Source: Lactuca virosa (Eukaryota > Streptophyta > Magnoliopsida > Asterales > Asteraceae). Taken from it: a stretch of 64,000 nucleotides of DNA. The notes below the pieces were generated by a model. The model did no database searches. It saw only the letters and a list, made by a program, of their open reading frames with translations, and had not been told where the DNA came from. Each line of letters begins with the position of its first letter. Within the stretch, counting starts at the first letter, position 1. The stretch lies in NCBI GenBank assembly GCA_928212115.1, contig CAKMRJ010000001.1:184961072-185025071 (forward strand), in the 5' to 3' direction. Below, in pieces: positions 21,288 to 32,801 of this stretch. A program made the position numbers and the translations under genes.

Positions 21288-22018
21288 ATGAGAACTCAGG
21301 GAGGCGGTTCTGGTTCAATATTAGGTCTCGGCTCAGGTGGCGAGCCAGTCGAGGGAAGGACTACCAAGATTTTGAGTTCGCGTTAGATCGAAGAAATGGA
21401 AGGTGTTTTCCGCACTAGTCCCTACCCCATAGAGCCAAGGTTCGGTTCGCCTTGGATCTTCTGTATCGGCCGGCAAGGAGTTGTTGGGAATTGATTGGAT
21501 GATCTATCGCGCTTTCTGAGTTGGAGACTATTTCTTGGGAGGAGTTTGTGACCCAGTTTAGGGAAGAAGATGTTTCAGCTGTTGCAGTTCAGCCATTAAC
21601 AAGTGAGCTAGTGAGTGTGACGGGTTGTCAGACCTTAAAGGATATGACTTCCAGAATCCGAGGATGCGAGATCGATTTGGAGCACATTGGGAAGAGACCC
21701 AAGATGTCTGATTATCGGGTGAAAGGCCAGCAGGGCCGGAGTCAGTGCAACACGTGCAGGAAAGTACACAATGGAGTTTGTCGTTCCAGGGGTTTAGGTT
21801 GCTACATGTGTGGCGGGGTTGGTCATGTCAATAGAGATTGTTCTCAGGGGGCAAGCCCATTATGTTTTCACTGCAATCGGGTGGGCCACAAGAAGGCCAA
21901 ATGTCCGACGACGAGGGGAGGGTCAGTGAGCGCGCCTACCCCAGACACTTTGAGGATCACTGATGTACGAGAGGGTGGAGCAGGAGCCCCAGCGGAGAGG
22001 AATCAGGATTTGCAGTGA
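21288..22018 (+). pseudogene. Broken gag with CCHC knuckles (element A)
   Basis: A start at 21288 (MRTQGGGSGSILGLGSGG) runs to a stop near 21385. After frame changes the capsid-like text FALDLLYRPARSWWE appears at about 21450-21490. From 21521 a 165-codon frame begins METISWEEFVTQFREE, the conserved gag motif (E-F...F), and then jumps straight to a linker and three knuckle-like clusters: CNTCRKVHNGVC, CYMCGGVGHVNRDC and CFHCNRVGHKKAKC. The central capsid part is therefore deleted, and at least one frameshift or stop breaks the frame. Only the nucleocapsid end is intact. No pol follows. Confidence 0.75.
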
Positions 22019-24766
22019 CATGCAAGAGATCTTAGGATTATAGCAGGCGACGTTGCGAGCATGTACCTTTTGCTCTTATCAGTTCTACCCGTATTTTGTG
22101 GTTATTTTCTTGAATCGGATTTGAGTAAGTGTATCCTGCTTGTGTTTGAATTATATTTTCAAGAAATGTCATATGCCAATTGCATACCGTGAATTATTAA
22201 GTAGTTAGTGAAAGGTTGTTTCCCTTTTGTTGGATCGGGGTGTTCAGTATTCCCTCGGTTCGTAGTTAGTGAAAGGTCGTTTCCCTTTTGTTGGTCCACC
22301 TGTATCGATGGGATATAGTGGCTTCATCATCTGTTCCGATATTATTGGTGGTAGCCTATGAGAGAACTTATGGGTTCTAGCACTACCGACGTTAGGAGAG
22401 GAGTGGTAGCAGAAGGATGCGAGTGTAGTCGCATGGGTTGTGTGACCATTGGATGTTCCAAGGAAATTGTATTCTTCGTGTGGGTCGTGTTTGATTAGAG
22501 TTCAATGGTTCTATGAGGATTCATCAGCCAAGGTAAAGGTTAAGGGTTCTAGTCGCCAACATGGAAACCCAAGGAGTTGGTGTAATCTCACGGAAGGTGG
22601 ATTGAAGTATCGAACTGGATCCGATTTCAAGAGTACCCTTCAAGATTTCAGAGGGTGAGTGATCTTAGGTATTGATGGGTAATTGATCGCTAGCATTGGT
22701 AAGCACAAGTTGTCAATAGTGGATTATTAGGAAGCAAGAAGGACTTGGGAATCCTTCAATTCTCACGTGCCAGGAAGACTTAGTCGAATCTAAGTGGGGG
22801 GAGAATCGATCAGGTATTTAGGAGCAGAAACATATGTCAAACTAGGATGAGTTTCGCATCCCTGTCAGGGAGAAAGAAGGTCGAGTGGTCGTCTAGATTG
22901 AGGATTCTGTGAGTTGGGAGTTCGGAAAACTTTCCAACATTTGGTTCGCGCCTTTCCTGGCATCGGATAGCAGGTTTCGGGGACCAGTTTGGAGTCCAGT
23001 TAGGACTCGAGTTCAGTTGAGTGTTAGGTCGAGTGCGTATTCGACTTAGTATGGGTATAGATGGTCTGATGATAGGACCAAGGTTGACAGACAGTGTTGG
23101 AAGTGTTGTAAGTCTGCGGGTGTAGCCGTAGCATTCACAAGGTTGACAGACAGTGTTGGAAGTGTTGTAAGTCTGCGGGTGTAGCCGTAGCATTCACAAG
23201 GTTTTCAGATAGTGATAGAAGTGTTGTAAGTCTGTGGGTGTAGCCGTAGCATTCACAAGACTGTCAGATAGTGATAGAAGTGTTCTAAGTTTGCGGGTGT
23301 AGTCATAGCATTCACAAGGTTGTTAGATAGTGATAGAAGTGGTGTAAGTCTGCGGGTGTAGCCGTAGCATTCATAAGGTTGTCGGATAGCGTTAGAGTTT
23401 TGTAAGCCTGCGGGGGTAGCCGTAGCTTTCACTAGGTTAATAGATAGTATGGGAGTGATGTTAGACCATAGGATGAACCATAGCACCCACCATTTCGGGA
23501 ACAGCAGTGAGGGCGTGGCAAATCTACGGATTAGTTTACAGATTTTCCCAGATGAATTTGACCTAGTTGAGCCAGTGACTAGACTGTAAGGATACCATTG
23601 CAGTCATGGGAGTGAGGAAGAGATGGGCCGTATAAGGTCGTTTTTGATATAAGGCTATCTTTGGTCATGGAGCATTCACTTTTAGCTTAGATTTGGTGAC
23701 GTCAGGATTCGACGTATGGACTCGATCGGTTGGATTAGGAGCTCGTTAGAGCCACAGTGACAAATAACTAGTGGAAAATATTGTCAGGTGAGGATTTCGT
23801 TCGGAAGTCGCGCGGGGCGACTGTATGGGAGCCTTTGGCTCAGTAACCGTGTAGGAACCCGATATTTCGGATGACTGGCAGACGAACTGAGACCAGGAAG
23901 GTCTCGATGGATTTTGGAAAGCAGCCAGGAAGCAACATATTGTTTCAGGTAGTTCATTGTTTCAGGTAGAGCAGCGTTTCGGGCAGTATTGGTGCTTTTA
24001 GGATTCCATGTACGGACGGAGTAACTGATTGATTGGGAAGCGATAAGTCACTCTCAGTGGGATTAAATAATCTGAGAGTAGTTGATTTGACTCTGTTGCG
24101 CAACTCTCGTATGAGTCTAACCTTTCCAGGGATGAATCTTCTACTTGAAGGATTATCTAATCCTTCGGTCAGGTGTACGTGTTCTGTAGCCGTTTATGGA
24201 CAGTGACTTGTTTCCTTTTCAGCAGCAGCGTGAGGGGTGGCAATTCGGTCTGAGAGGTCTGACAGGGAGCCAGACCACTGAGACCTTACGGTTCGGACTC
24301 CAGGGAAAAGTAGGATTGGTTTTACTAGGGAAATCGAGGAGTCATTCTTCACCGAGTTTGAAGAATTACTCTAAGAATGATTTTAGTAGTTCAGAATAGG
24401 CTGATATATATGAACAAAGTTGGAAGGGTAGTGGTTGTTTCTCTAGCAGTTTAAGGAATTGACCGAGAGTTGTTACAGCAAGGGCGGGCTATCGGAAGTC
24501 AAGTTACGATAGTTTCAGGTCTCGGAAGGTGGAAGTAGCCTTCAAGGGTTGAAGGTTCGGGTGATATATTTTGGATAGAAGTTTTGGTGGCCTTGGGAAG
24601 GCCATTGATCGCGCGAGGTGATGGGTGTACCCTCAGGATGGCAAGTGTCGGTGCTCGTAAGAAACGCCAGTTGGTTCATGACAAATATAGGAAGCCACGG
24701 GCTTATAGTGTGAGTCATTTTGGGGATGGGTGATTGCGGTAGACTTCAAGGACGAAGTCCAAGATA
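22019..24766 (+). other. Element A non-coding interior
   Basis: About 2.7 kb with no supported protein, where pol would be in an autonomous relative. It holds the 59-bp array at 23081-23492 and the second copy of the 70-bp repeat at 24095-24160. A short text near 24640-24700 could be a remnant of the pol end but is too short to assign. Confidence 0.6.
23081..23492 (+). repeat. Tandem array, 59-bp unit, about 7 copies (element A)
   Basis: Each unit contains gcgggtgtagccgtagcatt followed by cacaaggtt. The first two units (23081-23198) are identical and the rest increasingly diverged, down to a very degenerate seventh. The core gtagccgtagca resembles the ctccccgtagcatcac core of the array in element H, read on the other strand. 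Confidence 0.85.
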
Positions 24767-24779
24767 AGTGGGGGAGAGT
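24767..24779 (+). other. Element A polypurine tract
   Basis: aagtgggggagagt immediately before the 3' LTR start tgtaacgcccg. Element H has the same tract in reverse complement. Confidence 0.85.
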
Positions 24780-26972
24780 TGTAACGCCCGGTTCCTGGTA
24801 GGTATTTTAACTAAGAATTCTCATTTTGCATAGGGACTCGATGAGTTGGAGGCCCCAAACTCGTCGAGTAGAAATGGGAATAAGTTTGGACGCGGGTTGA
24901 GAAACCTACTCGACGAGTTGGCGAGGACCAACTCGATGAGTTGGAGCTGGAGAATGAAACCCTAATTTCGGGATTTTGCACCCTATTTAAGCATCCTATT
25001 CTCCACTTGTTGGCCTCATTTGTTGCCTCCATCGTCATAAACCCTAGCTAAGAAACCCTAATCCACCCTTGAGTGTTTTGGAGCCATTATTGTGTGTTCT
25101 TGGTGATTTTGAAGCTTGAGAAGGAAGGAGAAACTTGAGGATTCAAAAGGAAGTCAGCAGATCCAGAGTTCAAGCCATATTTCGGACTCATTTGAGGTAT
25201 AATGCTTATACATTGGCTTTCTATCACTTAGATCCTCATTTAGGATAATATGTTGTCACTTTGGGCCATTTTGAAGTAATTGTCGGGATTTGAGTGTATT
25301 ATGGAGTTGCGACTTCAGATCTAGGCACATATGAGCTCATGAAGCTCAAAGTTGCCAGCTTTATTGACCCATGACCTTTCTCCATGCCTTAGATCTCCTT
25401 TTTAGCTTGGTTCTTGGTGTTTCTAGCTCATAACACCATGCATGGACATAAAGTTAGCAACTTTACATGTCATGCTAGCCCTAGGGAACCAGATCTATGA
25501 TTTAGAAGCATTGGACTCAATTGGAATCGACTGAATGAGTGAGGACTAAGAGGAACTCGACGAGTTGCTCATGCAACTCGGCGAGTTGGATCGTGATTCC
25601 CTACTTTTCTGACTCCGGAGCAAACCCAGTGAGTCTAGGAGATGACTCAGTGAGTGGTTAAGGTTCTATGAGTTTGAAGATTGAGGAACTCGTTGAGTTC
25701 AAGGAAGAACTTGATGAGTTGTTCCGGTTTGTCCCGACTCTATTTCAAAGAGAACTCGACGAGTCCAAGGAGGAACTCGGCGAGTTGTTAGTAAATGTGC
25801 CGACTCTGTTTGAAGGGGAACTCGACGAGTTCATGAAATAACTCGACGAGTACGATTGAGATTTCCAGAGTTTCATGGATCAGGAACTCGACGAGTTGAT
25901 GGACCAACTCGGCGAGTTGAGTCAACCAGGATGTTGACTTTGACCAAAATGTTGACTTTGACGTTGACTTTGACCAAGGTTGACCCTTAGAGATTTGGAA
26001 GATCAGGCCATTAGTAAGCCATTAGTGGGCTCTTATGGATTTTGGAGTTTTGGACTTGATTTATTTTGGACTTGGGCCTTAGCTAAGTATCTTGTGGGCT
26101 AGGGTAAAATGGTTATTTTACCCAAGTAAGGATTATGGATCATGGTTTGGAACTCATTTGCTAATTGGGTGATGTTTTGGTATCGTTAGCTTAGGAAGCC
26201 GTTAGGGAATCAGTTAGGGAGTTCGGGAAGCGAGATTCAGCATTCGAGGTGAGTTACCTTACAGTACAAGTGAGTCTAAGGCCACAATGTCGACCCACTA
26301 ATAGGAGTTTTTAGTTAGATGATTGTCTTCGTGAGAATTGTCTGGTATGCCACTATCTGTTATGCTTTATGTGCTAGTATGTTATGTTATTATGTGGTAG
26401 TGGTAGGGGTGAAATAGTCCCCACCGATTGAAAGATACCGAGGGGGAGTCCAGCTCCCAGTTATGCTAGACGGTTATTGGTTAAAAAATACCGAAGAGAA
26501 GGGCAACATCCAGTTATGCTATGCAGTTACCAGTTGAAAGATACTGAGGGGAGTCCAACTCCTAATTATGCTAGGCGGTTACCGGTTGAAAGATACCGAA
26601 GAGAAGGCCAACATCCAGTTATGCCATGCAGTTACCTATTGAAAGATACCGAAGAGATAAGCATTATGTGTTTGTATGGTATGTGGTATGATGGGGGAAC
26701 TCACTAAGCTTCGTGCTTACGGTTTTCAGTTTTGGTTTCAGGTACTACATTTTCAAAGGAAAGGAACCGGCTCGATCGTAACGCATCACACTATGTTTTC
26801 CGCATATGAGATCTTTGGGATTACACTCTGGTATTGTTTTATGATAACATATTTTGATTATTGTCACTTTGGTTTTGACATGGGATGTTATTAAGGATGT
26901 TTTCTTATACTGTTGGTTTTATAATAACTTAATTAAAAATGAAATTTTTGGTCTTGAATTTGGGATGTTACA
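24780..26972 (+). repeat. Element A 3' LTR
   Basis: A copy of 3234-5427 with scattered substitutions, a deletion around 25995 relative to the 5' copy (text after 4441) and a rearranged minisatellite at 26420-26660. It ends gggatgttaca, then CCAAC (26973-26977). Its TATA-like motif is at 24984-24990. Confidence 0.93.
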
Positions 26973-26977
26973 CCAAC

Positions 26978-27654
26978 TTTCAAACCAAATTTTTCATTTT
27001 AATTTAAAGAAAATCATTCCAAATTCATTCTCAAGGTAGAAAAATAACTACTTGCTCCAAACCGTAATCAAACCAGAGTCATAAAGATAATAAAATCAAA
27101 TGTGTGGAAATCTTTAAAATATATCAGCGAATGCAGTGCAATCAAGTCGCGCCCTTCCCCTTGCTGCCGAACAACCTGAAACATTTTAAACTTAAACCAG
27201 TAAGCACAATGTTTAGTGATTTGTCCGAAATACCTAATACTCAAGTGAGTGTTATGATATCATCATAGTCTTCTCCTCATTTCCGTTGCTACAGTACAAC
27301 TACAATCTTTCATTCTATGATCCCACATAGTCTTTCATACAAGTGATATTGTACCACCATAGACTTTCATACAAATGATATGGTACCTCCATAGTCTTTT
27401 ATGCAAGTCACAAAGACAAACAAGCATACATCGACACCTAGGTGTTAATGCCTTTAAATACGGCCCAAAGGACAAGAATTAGGGTTTCTGAACACAGCAA
27501 GGTCGCACCACTCATATGAGGTGTCACATTGTGACCTTCATTAAAGGGTTGCACAACGACTAGTTCCAATGTCATGTCACGAGTCCGACCAGTTCATAAA
27601 AATTAAACAATAAAAGAACTATACATATTGGGAATCGGGTAAACGGGCATTACA
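26978..27654 (-). repeat. Element D 3' LTR, remainder after insertion of A
   Basis: On the minus strand it begins tgtaatgcccgtttacccg at 27654, directly after a PPT. It runs to the point where A inserted; its last bases are probably those at 3218-3233. Total length would be about 0.69 kb. No second LTR of D is in the window. Confidence 0.65.
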
Positions 27655-27671
27655 ACTCTCCCCCACTTGAA
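27655..27671 (-). other. Element D polypurine tract
   Basis: Minus strand ttcaagtgggggagagt immediately before the LTR start, the same type of tract as in A and H. Confidence 0.75.
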
Positions 27672-27929
27672 TTAGCTTTTGTCCTCGAAATCCTCTGCTA
27701 CAAATGAATTAGGATAATAGCCTCTCATATCCCCCTTCGGCTCCCACGTCCACTCTGAACCCTTTCGGTGTTGCAACTGCACCTTGACCAAACCAACCAC
27801 CTTGTTGTATAAGGCCTTCGTTTTCTTATCCAGAATTGCAATCAACCTCTCCACATAGTTCAGACACTCATCCACCTGAATATCATCCAATGGTACCACT
27901 AAAGTATTATTTTCAATGCTTTTTCTCAA
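27672..27929 (-). pseudogene. Element D integrase tail with chromodomain-like end
   Basis: An open 85-codon minus-strand frame ending 16 bp before the LTR start. It reads VPLDDIQVDECLNYVER (the linker usual just before the chromodomain), then KVQLQHRKGSEWTWEPKGDM and YPNSF. Position and the W-x-W-E pattern fit the degenerate chromodomain-like end of a gypsy integrase. The usual KV(Q/R)W tryptophan is replaced by leucine. It is the 3' end of a decayed pol. Confidence 0.7.
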
Positions 27930-29022
27930 CTGAGAAACATGAAAAGTGCTATGGATCTAACTAAGCTCCTCGAGCATATCCAACCGGTAGGCAACCTCGC
28001 CCACCCGAGAAATCACTCTGAAAGGTCCAATGTACATGGGCCCAACTTGCCCCGCTTACAGAACCAGATGACACCTTTCCAAGGCGAAACTTTCACAAGC
28101 ATGAAGTCTCCAACATGGAACTCAATATTGGACCAATGCCGATCTGCATAACTATTCTGCCGACTTTTAATAGTACACAGTTTTTCTCTCACCTACTGAA
28201 TCATCTTGGTGGTCTTGAGCGCTACATACATGCTTCCCATTACTCTCTGTCTGGCCTCACCCTACCAAACTGAGGCCCTACACTTTCTCCTATAAAGCAA
28301 TTTGAAAGGAGGCATACCAATACTGGAGTGAAAACTATTGTTGTAGGTGAAGTCTACCGACGGTAGATATGTATCCCAGTTCCCACCGAAGTGAAGAACA
28401 CAATACCTCAATATATTTTCCAAGGTATGAATTTTCTTCTCACTCTGTCCATCTGCCTGAGGATGATATGTGGTACTAAAATGAAACCATGTGCCTAAAT
28501 AATCATGAAATCTCTTCCAAAGTCTGGAAGTAAAGTGGACATCCCAATTAAAAACCATCGACACCGAAACATCGTGCCTGGAAACTACCTCTTTAACATA
28601 AATATCTATGAGCTTCTCCATATAGGATCTCTCCTGAATAGGCACAAAGTTAGAAATCTTGGTCAACTTGTCGATAATCACCCAAATAGTGTCAACACCA
28701 TGAGGAGTCTTTGGCAGTTTGGTGATGAAATCCATCAACATATGTTCCTACTTAGACATCAAGATATATAAGGGATTCAACTTGCTATCACGCCTCTAAT
28801 GCTCACCCTTGAATTTTCGACAAGTCATACACCGCTCAACATACCAAGCTATGTCCCTCTTCATGCAGGGACACCGTAGTTATGTCTCAAATCCCGATAC
28901 ATCTTCTCCGCACTAAGGTTAACCGAAAACTTGGATTTGTGCACCTTATCCATCAATACCAGTAAGGTCCCACCCGAATACGAAACCCAAACCCTACCAT
29001 GTAGAGCCAACAACCCACGATT
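27930..29022 (-). pseudogene. Element D integrase, decayed
   Basis: The HHCC zinc-binding region is at 28780-29010 (HKSKFSVN, then CMTCRK; the second histidine is replaced by Asn). The catalytic core is in the open frame 28262-28741: MDFITKLPKTPHGVDTIW with the first Asp, then a segment reading NWDVHFTSRLW where the family has D-R-D, so the second acidic position is disturbed but D is present, and YHPQADGQSEKKIHTLE with the catalytic Glu. Stops break the frame between these parts and down to 27930. No RT precedes it: at 29023 a different LTR sequence begins. Confidence 0.8.
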
Positions 29023-29149
29023 GTCACACCCCGACAGACGGCGGAAGCGCCAAGGTTGCAACGTCAACGTTGGATCACAATTAAAAACATACGTTGAACA
29101 ATACAACACATATAACTATTGGGGTTTTTGGGTTACATTTACATTATAC
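29023..29149 (-). other. LTR-edge-like sequence between D and E
   Basis: tgtcacaccccgacagacgg resembles the minus-strand end of gypsy LTRs such as K (tgtcacacccccgaacc). It has no matching partner nearby and seems to be a short LTR remnant joined to the copia fragment. Confidence 0.35.
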
Positions 29150-29930
29150 TTATGAAATCTCACTTAACTTTTAAGGGTACATGCAACCTAAAACAAGATC
29201 TATAGCTTTTCACTCTTAATAGAAACATACTTTATGAAACTAAACTAATATCTATGAAAATCGAAAATCATAAGTATAGAACATACCTTTTGCTTAATTC
29301 GAATTAAGTTAGTCAAACACTTGAAGAGCTCCTTGGAAAACAAGCTCCAATTGTGTGGTAGCCTCTAATGTGTCACACCTAAAACCCTAAAAACTCCAGG
29401 ATCGAACATAGGATACCGGGGATATGAGAAATCGGATTTCTTGAGGTAGGAAAGGTTAGGAACGAATTTGGCTAGGGGACACCCCTGTTTATACTTACCA
29501 AATAACCTAGAAACTCTAAATTTTGAATAATAAAATAATAGTATTTTATCCCTATTCAAATTATGTTTCCTTATTTGAGTTAGAGTCTTCTAGAAACCCT
29601 AAAGAGGCTCCTCAAAACCGTCCACCTCTTGGAGGGTTTTGGAATGTCTCTTTTGCTCAACTATTGAACAATTGCAGTCCAACCCTTATGCCTCTAATTA
29701 ATTCTAATTAGCCCATAATTAGTTCAAAACTAATTCTGATTAATTCTTTAATTAATTATTACTATTTCTAATTAATATATTAATCATATAATATATTAAT
29801 AAATCAATTATATCTCTCCCATTATCAATCCAAGCCATTTCCTAGTTATGAGGGCAACCCAAAAAGGACTATACTTTTATTCTTCAATATTATACCAATT
29901 TAGTTAAGACCATAGAAACTTAATCCAATA
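29150..29930 (-). repeat. Element E: copia LTR (minus strand)
   Basis: On the minus strand the start tattggattaag follows the PPT aagtgggagac (29931-29941). The AT-rich middle with taatatattaat runs and the internal text at 29160-29300 parallel the LTR of copia element B (tgttagattag... and gcatgtaccataagag-like end). The left boundary is approximate. The first bases TATT instead of TGTT suggest mutation. Confidence 0.6.
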
Positions 29931-30215
29931 GTCTCCCACTTAGATAAGTCGCTAACTACAATTGCCAATATAACTCCGAATAACAGGTAAAATGTGTTTT
30001 CCAAAGACACTGTCAAACTTTGATCAAATCAGACGTTGGCCCTAAGATAAGTGATCGACTATCCCTTCATTCTTCCTGATATCATATGGACACAAAACAT
30101 AGATTATAATCAATCTCATAGTCCAAGATTTTGTTTCCCAATTTCCTGATTTTTGATGACGTCATCAGATTACTAACTGAATACATCAATTTAGTCCTGG
30201 CTGGGCCAACACTAT
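29931..30215 (-). other. Element E PPT and 3' interior remnant
   Basis: PPT at 29931-29941, then about 270 bp that parallel the non-coding end of element B's interior before its PPT. No ORF. Confidence 0.5.
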
Positions 30216-30216
30216 T

Positions 30217-30668
30217 GTAATATCCTCGATCTCTATCATCTAATCTATAAGAATTATCAAAATTTTATTTACAAATGCAGAAATCTACTCAAATTTAAAA
30301 CTCTTTACATCCCAAGTTAAATCAATTGAGCACTATATAAATATATCTGTTTATATAAAATGAAAAATACAAAAATAACATCCTACTATTTAAATATTGA
30401 TCTTGTGCTCCTGTCTTCTCTTCTGGTACAACGACTGCTAATACTTGGACCTGCAAAACATAAATCTCTACTACACCAGACACTAGGTCTGGTGAGTTAT
30501 TGTCATGTCTGGGGGTGGATGACTTCATGTACTGTATTATAACAAATTGAATAATAGTGATAAAAGCAACACAACCAACATAATTATAATTAAGAAGTTT
30601 ACATTGTTTCCCATAACATTGTTTCGTTTCAATACCAAATACATATGACAAAATAATTAACGTGACGC
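30217..30668 (-). repeat. Degenerate gypsy LTR fragment
   Basis: The left edge tgtaatatcctcgatc is the reverse of a usual LTR end. The pattern acctgcaaaacat...ggtgagttattg resembles the equivalent parts of other LTRs here (H: acctgaaacacat...gtgagttcc). It is cut by the next fragment at 30669. The 121-codon frame at 30322-30687 is not convincing as a gene. Confidence 0.4.
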
Positions 30669-31000
30669 TGTGACACCCCATCCTCAAAACCTTTTGATTA
30701 CCTGTTTACTGATTTCCTGAGAATACAAGTAGTTTTGAAAAAGTGTCAACAATTAAGTTGGTGAGTTCATAAGAGTTTTGTATGAGAAAAATCTATAACT
30801 TTTCCTTGTAAAATGATAGAGTATGCTTTCAGAAAATCCAATATTTTCTTTAAAAATGAACTGTAAGTCTTAAACCCTAAGACCAAAAATGTAAGTGTTA
30901 CTGTACTGGAAAATGGTATCATGTAGTTTTATTATGATATAAAACCTTTTGAAAGTATGTTAGCCCCGTAAATCAAATGTTTTGTTAATACCCCATGTGA
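30669..31000 (-). repeat. Degenerate K-like LTR end fragment
   Basis: Begins tgtgacaccccatcctc. It contains gattacctg...gagaatacaagtagttttgaaaaagtg...ttggtgagttcataag, matching K's LTR end at 55800-55855 (gattacctgagaatacaagttattttgaaaaaggtc). It is truncated on its right side. Confidence 0.6.
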
Positions 31001-31167
31001 GCATTCATCAACCATCAGGATTTAAAGTGCCGCCATTCAACAACTATCATTGATGGTTCACTTGTTAATTTTCTCTTAGCCTTGTAGCCTCTCAACGACA
31101 GCCAACTCCGGATCGACATCACCGATGGTTGAAACGCAATCGCCACTAATCGTTTTCGACTTCAACA

Positions 31168-31472
31168 TGTGAGAACAATAAAAAGATCGATAGATTCTAT
31201 ATTTGAGAAAATAATTAATGACAAGAATCAATGATCAAAAGTGTGCCTAATGCTTTTATTGAAGCAACTCTAGAAGAGTTCACCAAGAAGGAACTTCTCT
31301 GTAAGATCTTACAAAAAACGGCGCTTATGGTTGGAAGACGTAACCCTAATGTTACGTGCATGCTATATTTATAGACTACGCTAACTAGCAGTTCCGAACC
31401 TGGACAGGCCCATTTCGGAATTATACAAACATAATAAGCATACATTTGACACAATACTTTCTAGAACTAACA
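31168..31472 (-). repeat. Element F 3' LTR (SIRE-like copia), about 305 bp
   Basis: On the minus strand it starts tgttagttctagaaag at 31472, directly after the tract aaagggggagat. The left end tgtgagaacaa at 31168 would be the CA-type terminus ttgttctcaca. A TATA box lies at 31363-31374. Short for a SIRE LTR, so it may be truncated. No TSD can be tested because the other LTR is outside the window. Confidence 0.6.
31363..31374 (-). promoter_or_regulatory. TATA box in element F LTR
   Basis: Minus strand ctataaatatag, about 100 bp inside the LTR start. Inferred from motif and position. Confidence 0.45.
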
Positions 31473-31493
31473 ATCTCCCCCTTTGTGTCAAAT
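31473..31493 (-). other. Element F polypurine tract
   Basis: Minus strand gacacaaagggggagat directly before the LTR start tgttag, and only bases after the stop of the ORF at 31494. A GGGGGAGAT-type tract is typical of copia elements, including the SIRE group. Confidence 0.8.
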
Positions 31494-31689
31494 TCAGAAG
31501 GAGTGTCTTTGACGTTGTCTTTTCTGCAAGTTGAACAGTTTTGGCATCATATTCAGAAGCAAGTTTCGGACGCATAGGTACCATCTGATCATACCGAGAA
31601 GCATTTAAGGTCAACAGCAGTGTTTGCTTTACAAACTTCAGCCAAGGATTGAATAGTCTTTAGAGTGGCTGAGGAGTAAAGATGTTTGT
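31494..31689 (-). pseudogene. Element F env-like ORF, last part
   Basis: The minus-strand frame continues the decayed ORF at 43674-46394 once solo LTR G (31690-43668) is taken out; the TSD copy TTTGT marks the joint. It starts with HLYSSATLKTIQSLAE, changes frame by one base near 31600, and ends with a stop at 31494, just before the PPT. Its place between interior and 3' LTR is where SIRE-type copia elements carry an env-like gene. Confidence 0.65.
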
Positions 31690-32801
31690 TGTCACACCCC
31701 GCTAAAGCGGAAATATGGGGTGTGGCAGTACAAAGGGTTTCATAGAAAAAGTTAAAAGACAACACCAACCATAGTATTAAAAGTATTACAATTTACAATG
31801 ACTTTGACATCTTTTTAAAATAAATTACAATGCAATTGAAATACAACACATGCGAATGCTCCTAAAAGTGATATATCTCTATGTGTCACTTACTCAATGA
31901 TTCCTGAAAAAGCATGTAAAATGAGCGGTAGACTACCGAAATAGTTGGTGAGTTCACAGATTAAAAATAATATTGGTTTCATGAATCGAAATCGAAGTTT
32001 TGATAAAAGTTTCCATAAATAAAAATATATTGCAAAAATGAGTAAATTAGTTTAAATAAACAAAGTTCGTTGTTATCATGAGAGGTAAGGTATGTTGCCC
32101 AAATGAGATGAAACGTTCATATTCTCATGAGAAATAAAGTTCGTTACTAAAACGAGTAAACAAGTTTCATTGCTATAATGAGCAATCAAGTTCGTTGCAA
32201 CAAGGATCAAACAAGTTTGTTGCTACAAGGAGCAAACAAGTGTTGCTATAAGGAGCAAACAAGTTCGTTGCTCAGACAAGTAAATAAGTTTCTAGTAATA
32301 AAATTTTGTTGTTATAATGAGAAACAAAGTTTATTGATATAATAAGTAACAAGTTTTTATGTATATGAGCAAACAATGAGTTCACAACCAAGCCTATGAC
32401 TGATGCCCTATCAAGATCTATGCTTATCGTTCCATAGATGAATATGGTATCATGCACTCAATCAGGCGGGCGAGTGAGGAGTTGTCAATTCCTAATAGCG
32501 CTATCCATAATGACCATTGGCTCAAAGATTTAATGGTTGGAGTAAAGTGGAAGGGACTTAAGACGATAAGGCCTCATGTTTCAATTTGCATAAACATACA
32601 TAGCAAAATATAACAATCAAGTTTGATACAAATCAATTTAAATACAACAAATCAATAAATAGTTTTTCGGACATGCTTTTCCACCCCAAAACATAAAGCC
32701 AAAATAGGGGGAGGCGTGAATACTCATAATGCTTTGAGATGATGCAAATGATGCCTTGAACTAAGTTCCACTTGTACCACTATCGATTCCTACACGATGT
32801 T
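31690..32801 (-). repeat. Element G solo LTR, left part
   Basis: Begins tgtcacaccccgctaaagcg, a gypsy LTR end on the minus strand. It is preceded by TTTGT (31685-31689), which is repeated after the right part at 43669-43673. It contains repeated short units around 32050-32350 (gttgctacaaggagcaaac and variants, about 25-35 bp). Element H is inserted at 32802 with TSD ATGTT. Confidence 0.82.

Larger units (their letters stand above)
3234..26972 (+). mobile_element. Element A: Ty3/gypsy LTR retrotransposon, non-autonomous, hosting B and C
   Basis: LTRs of about 2.19 kb lie at 3234-5427 and 24780-26972, in the same orientation. The element is flanked by a perfect 5-bp duplication, CCAAC, at 3229-3233 and 26973-26977. 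A tRNA-Met-type PBS follows the left LTR and a polypurine tract precedes the right one. About 14.9 kb of the interior is the nested copia element B. What remains of A's own interior, about 4.5 kb, has only a broken gag with CCHC knuckles and a tandem array. No RT or integrase was found. LTR termini are TGTAAC...GTTACA (the left copy ends TTATA by mutation). Confidence 0.93.

Noticed and set aside
28505..28771. 88-codon plus-strand ORF
   Set aside because: Antisense shadow of D's integrase core.
30322..30687. 121-codon minus-strand ORF
   Set aside because: Lies in a degenerate LTR fragment, has no recognisable motif and unusual composition for a plant protein.
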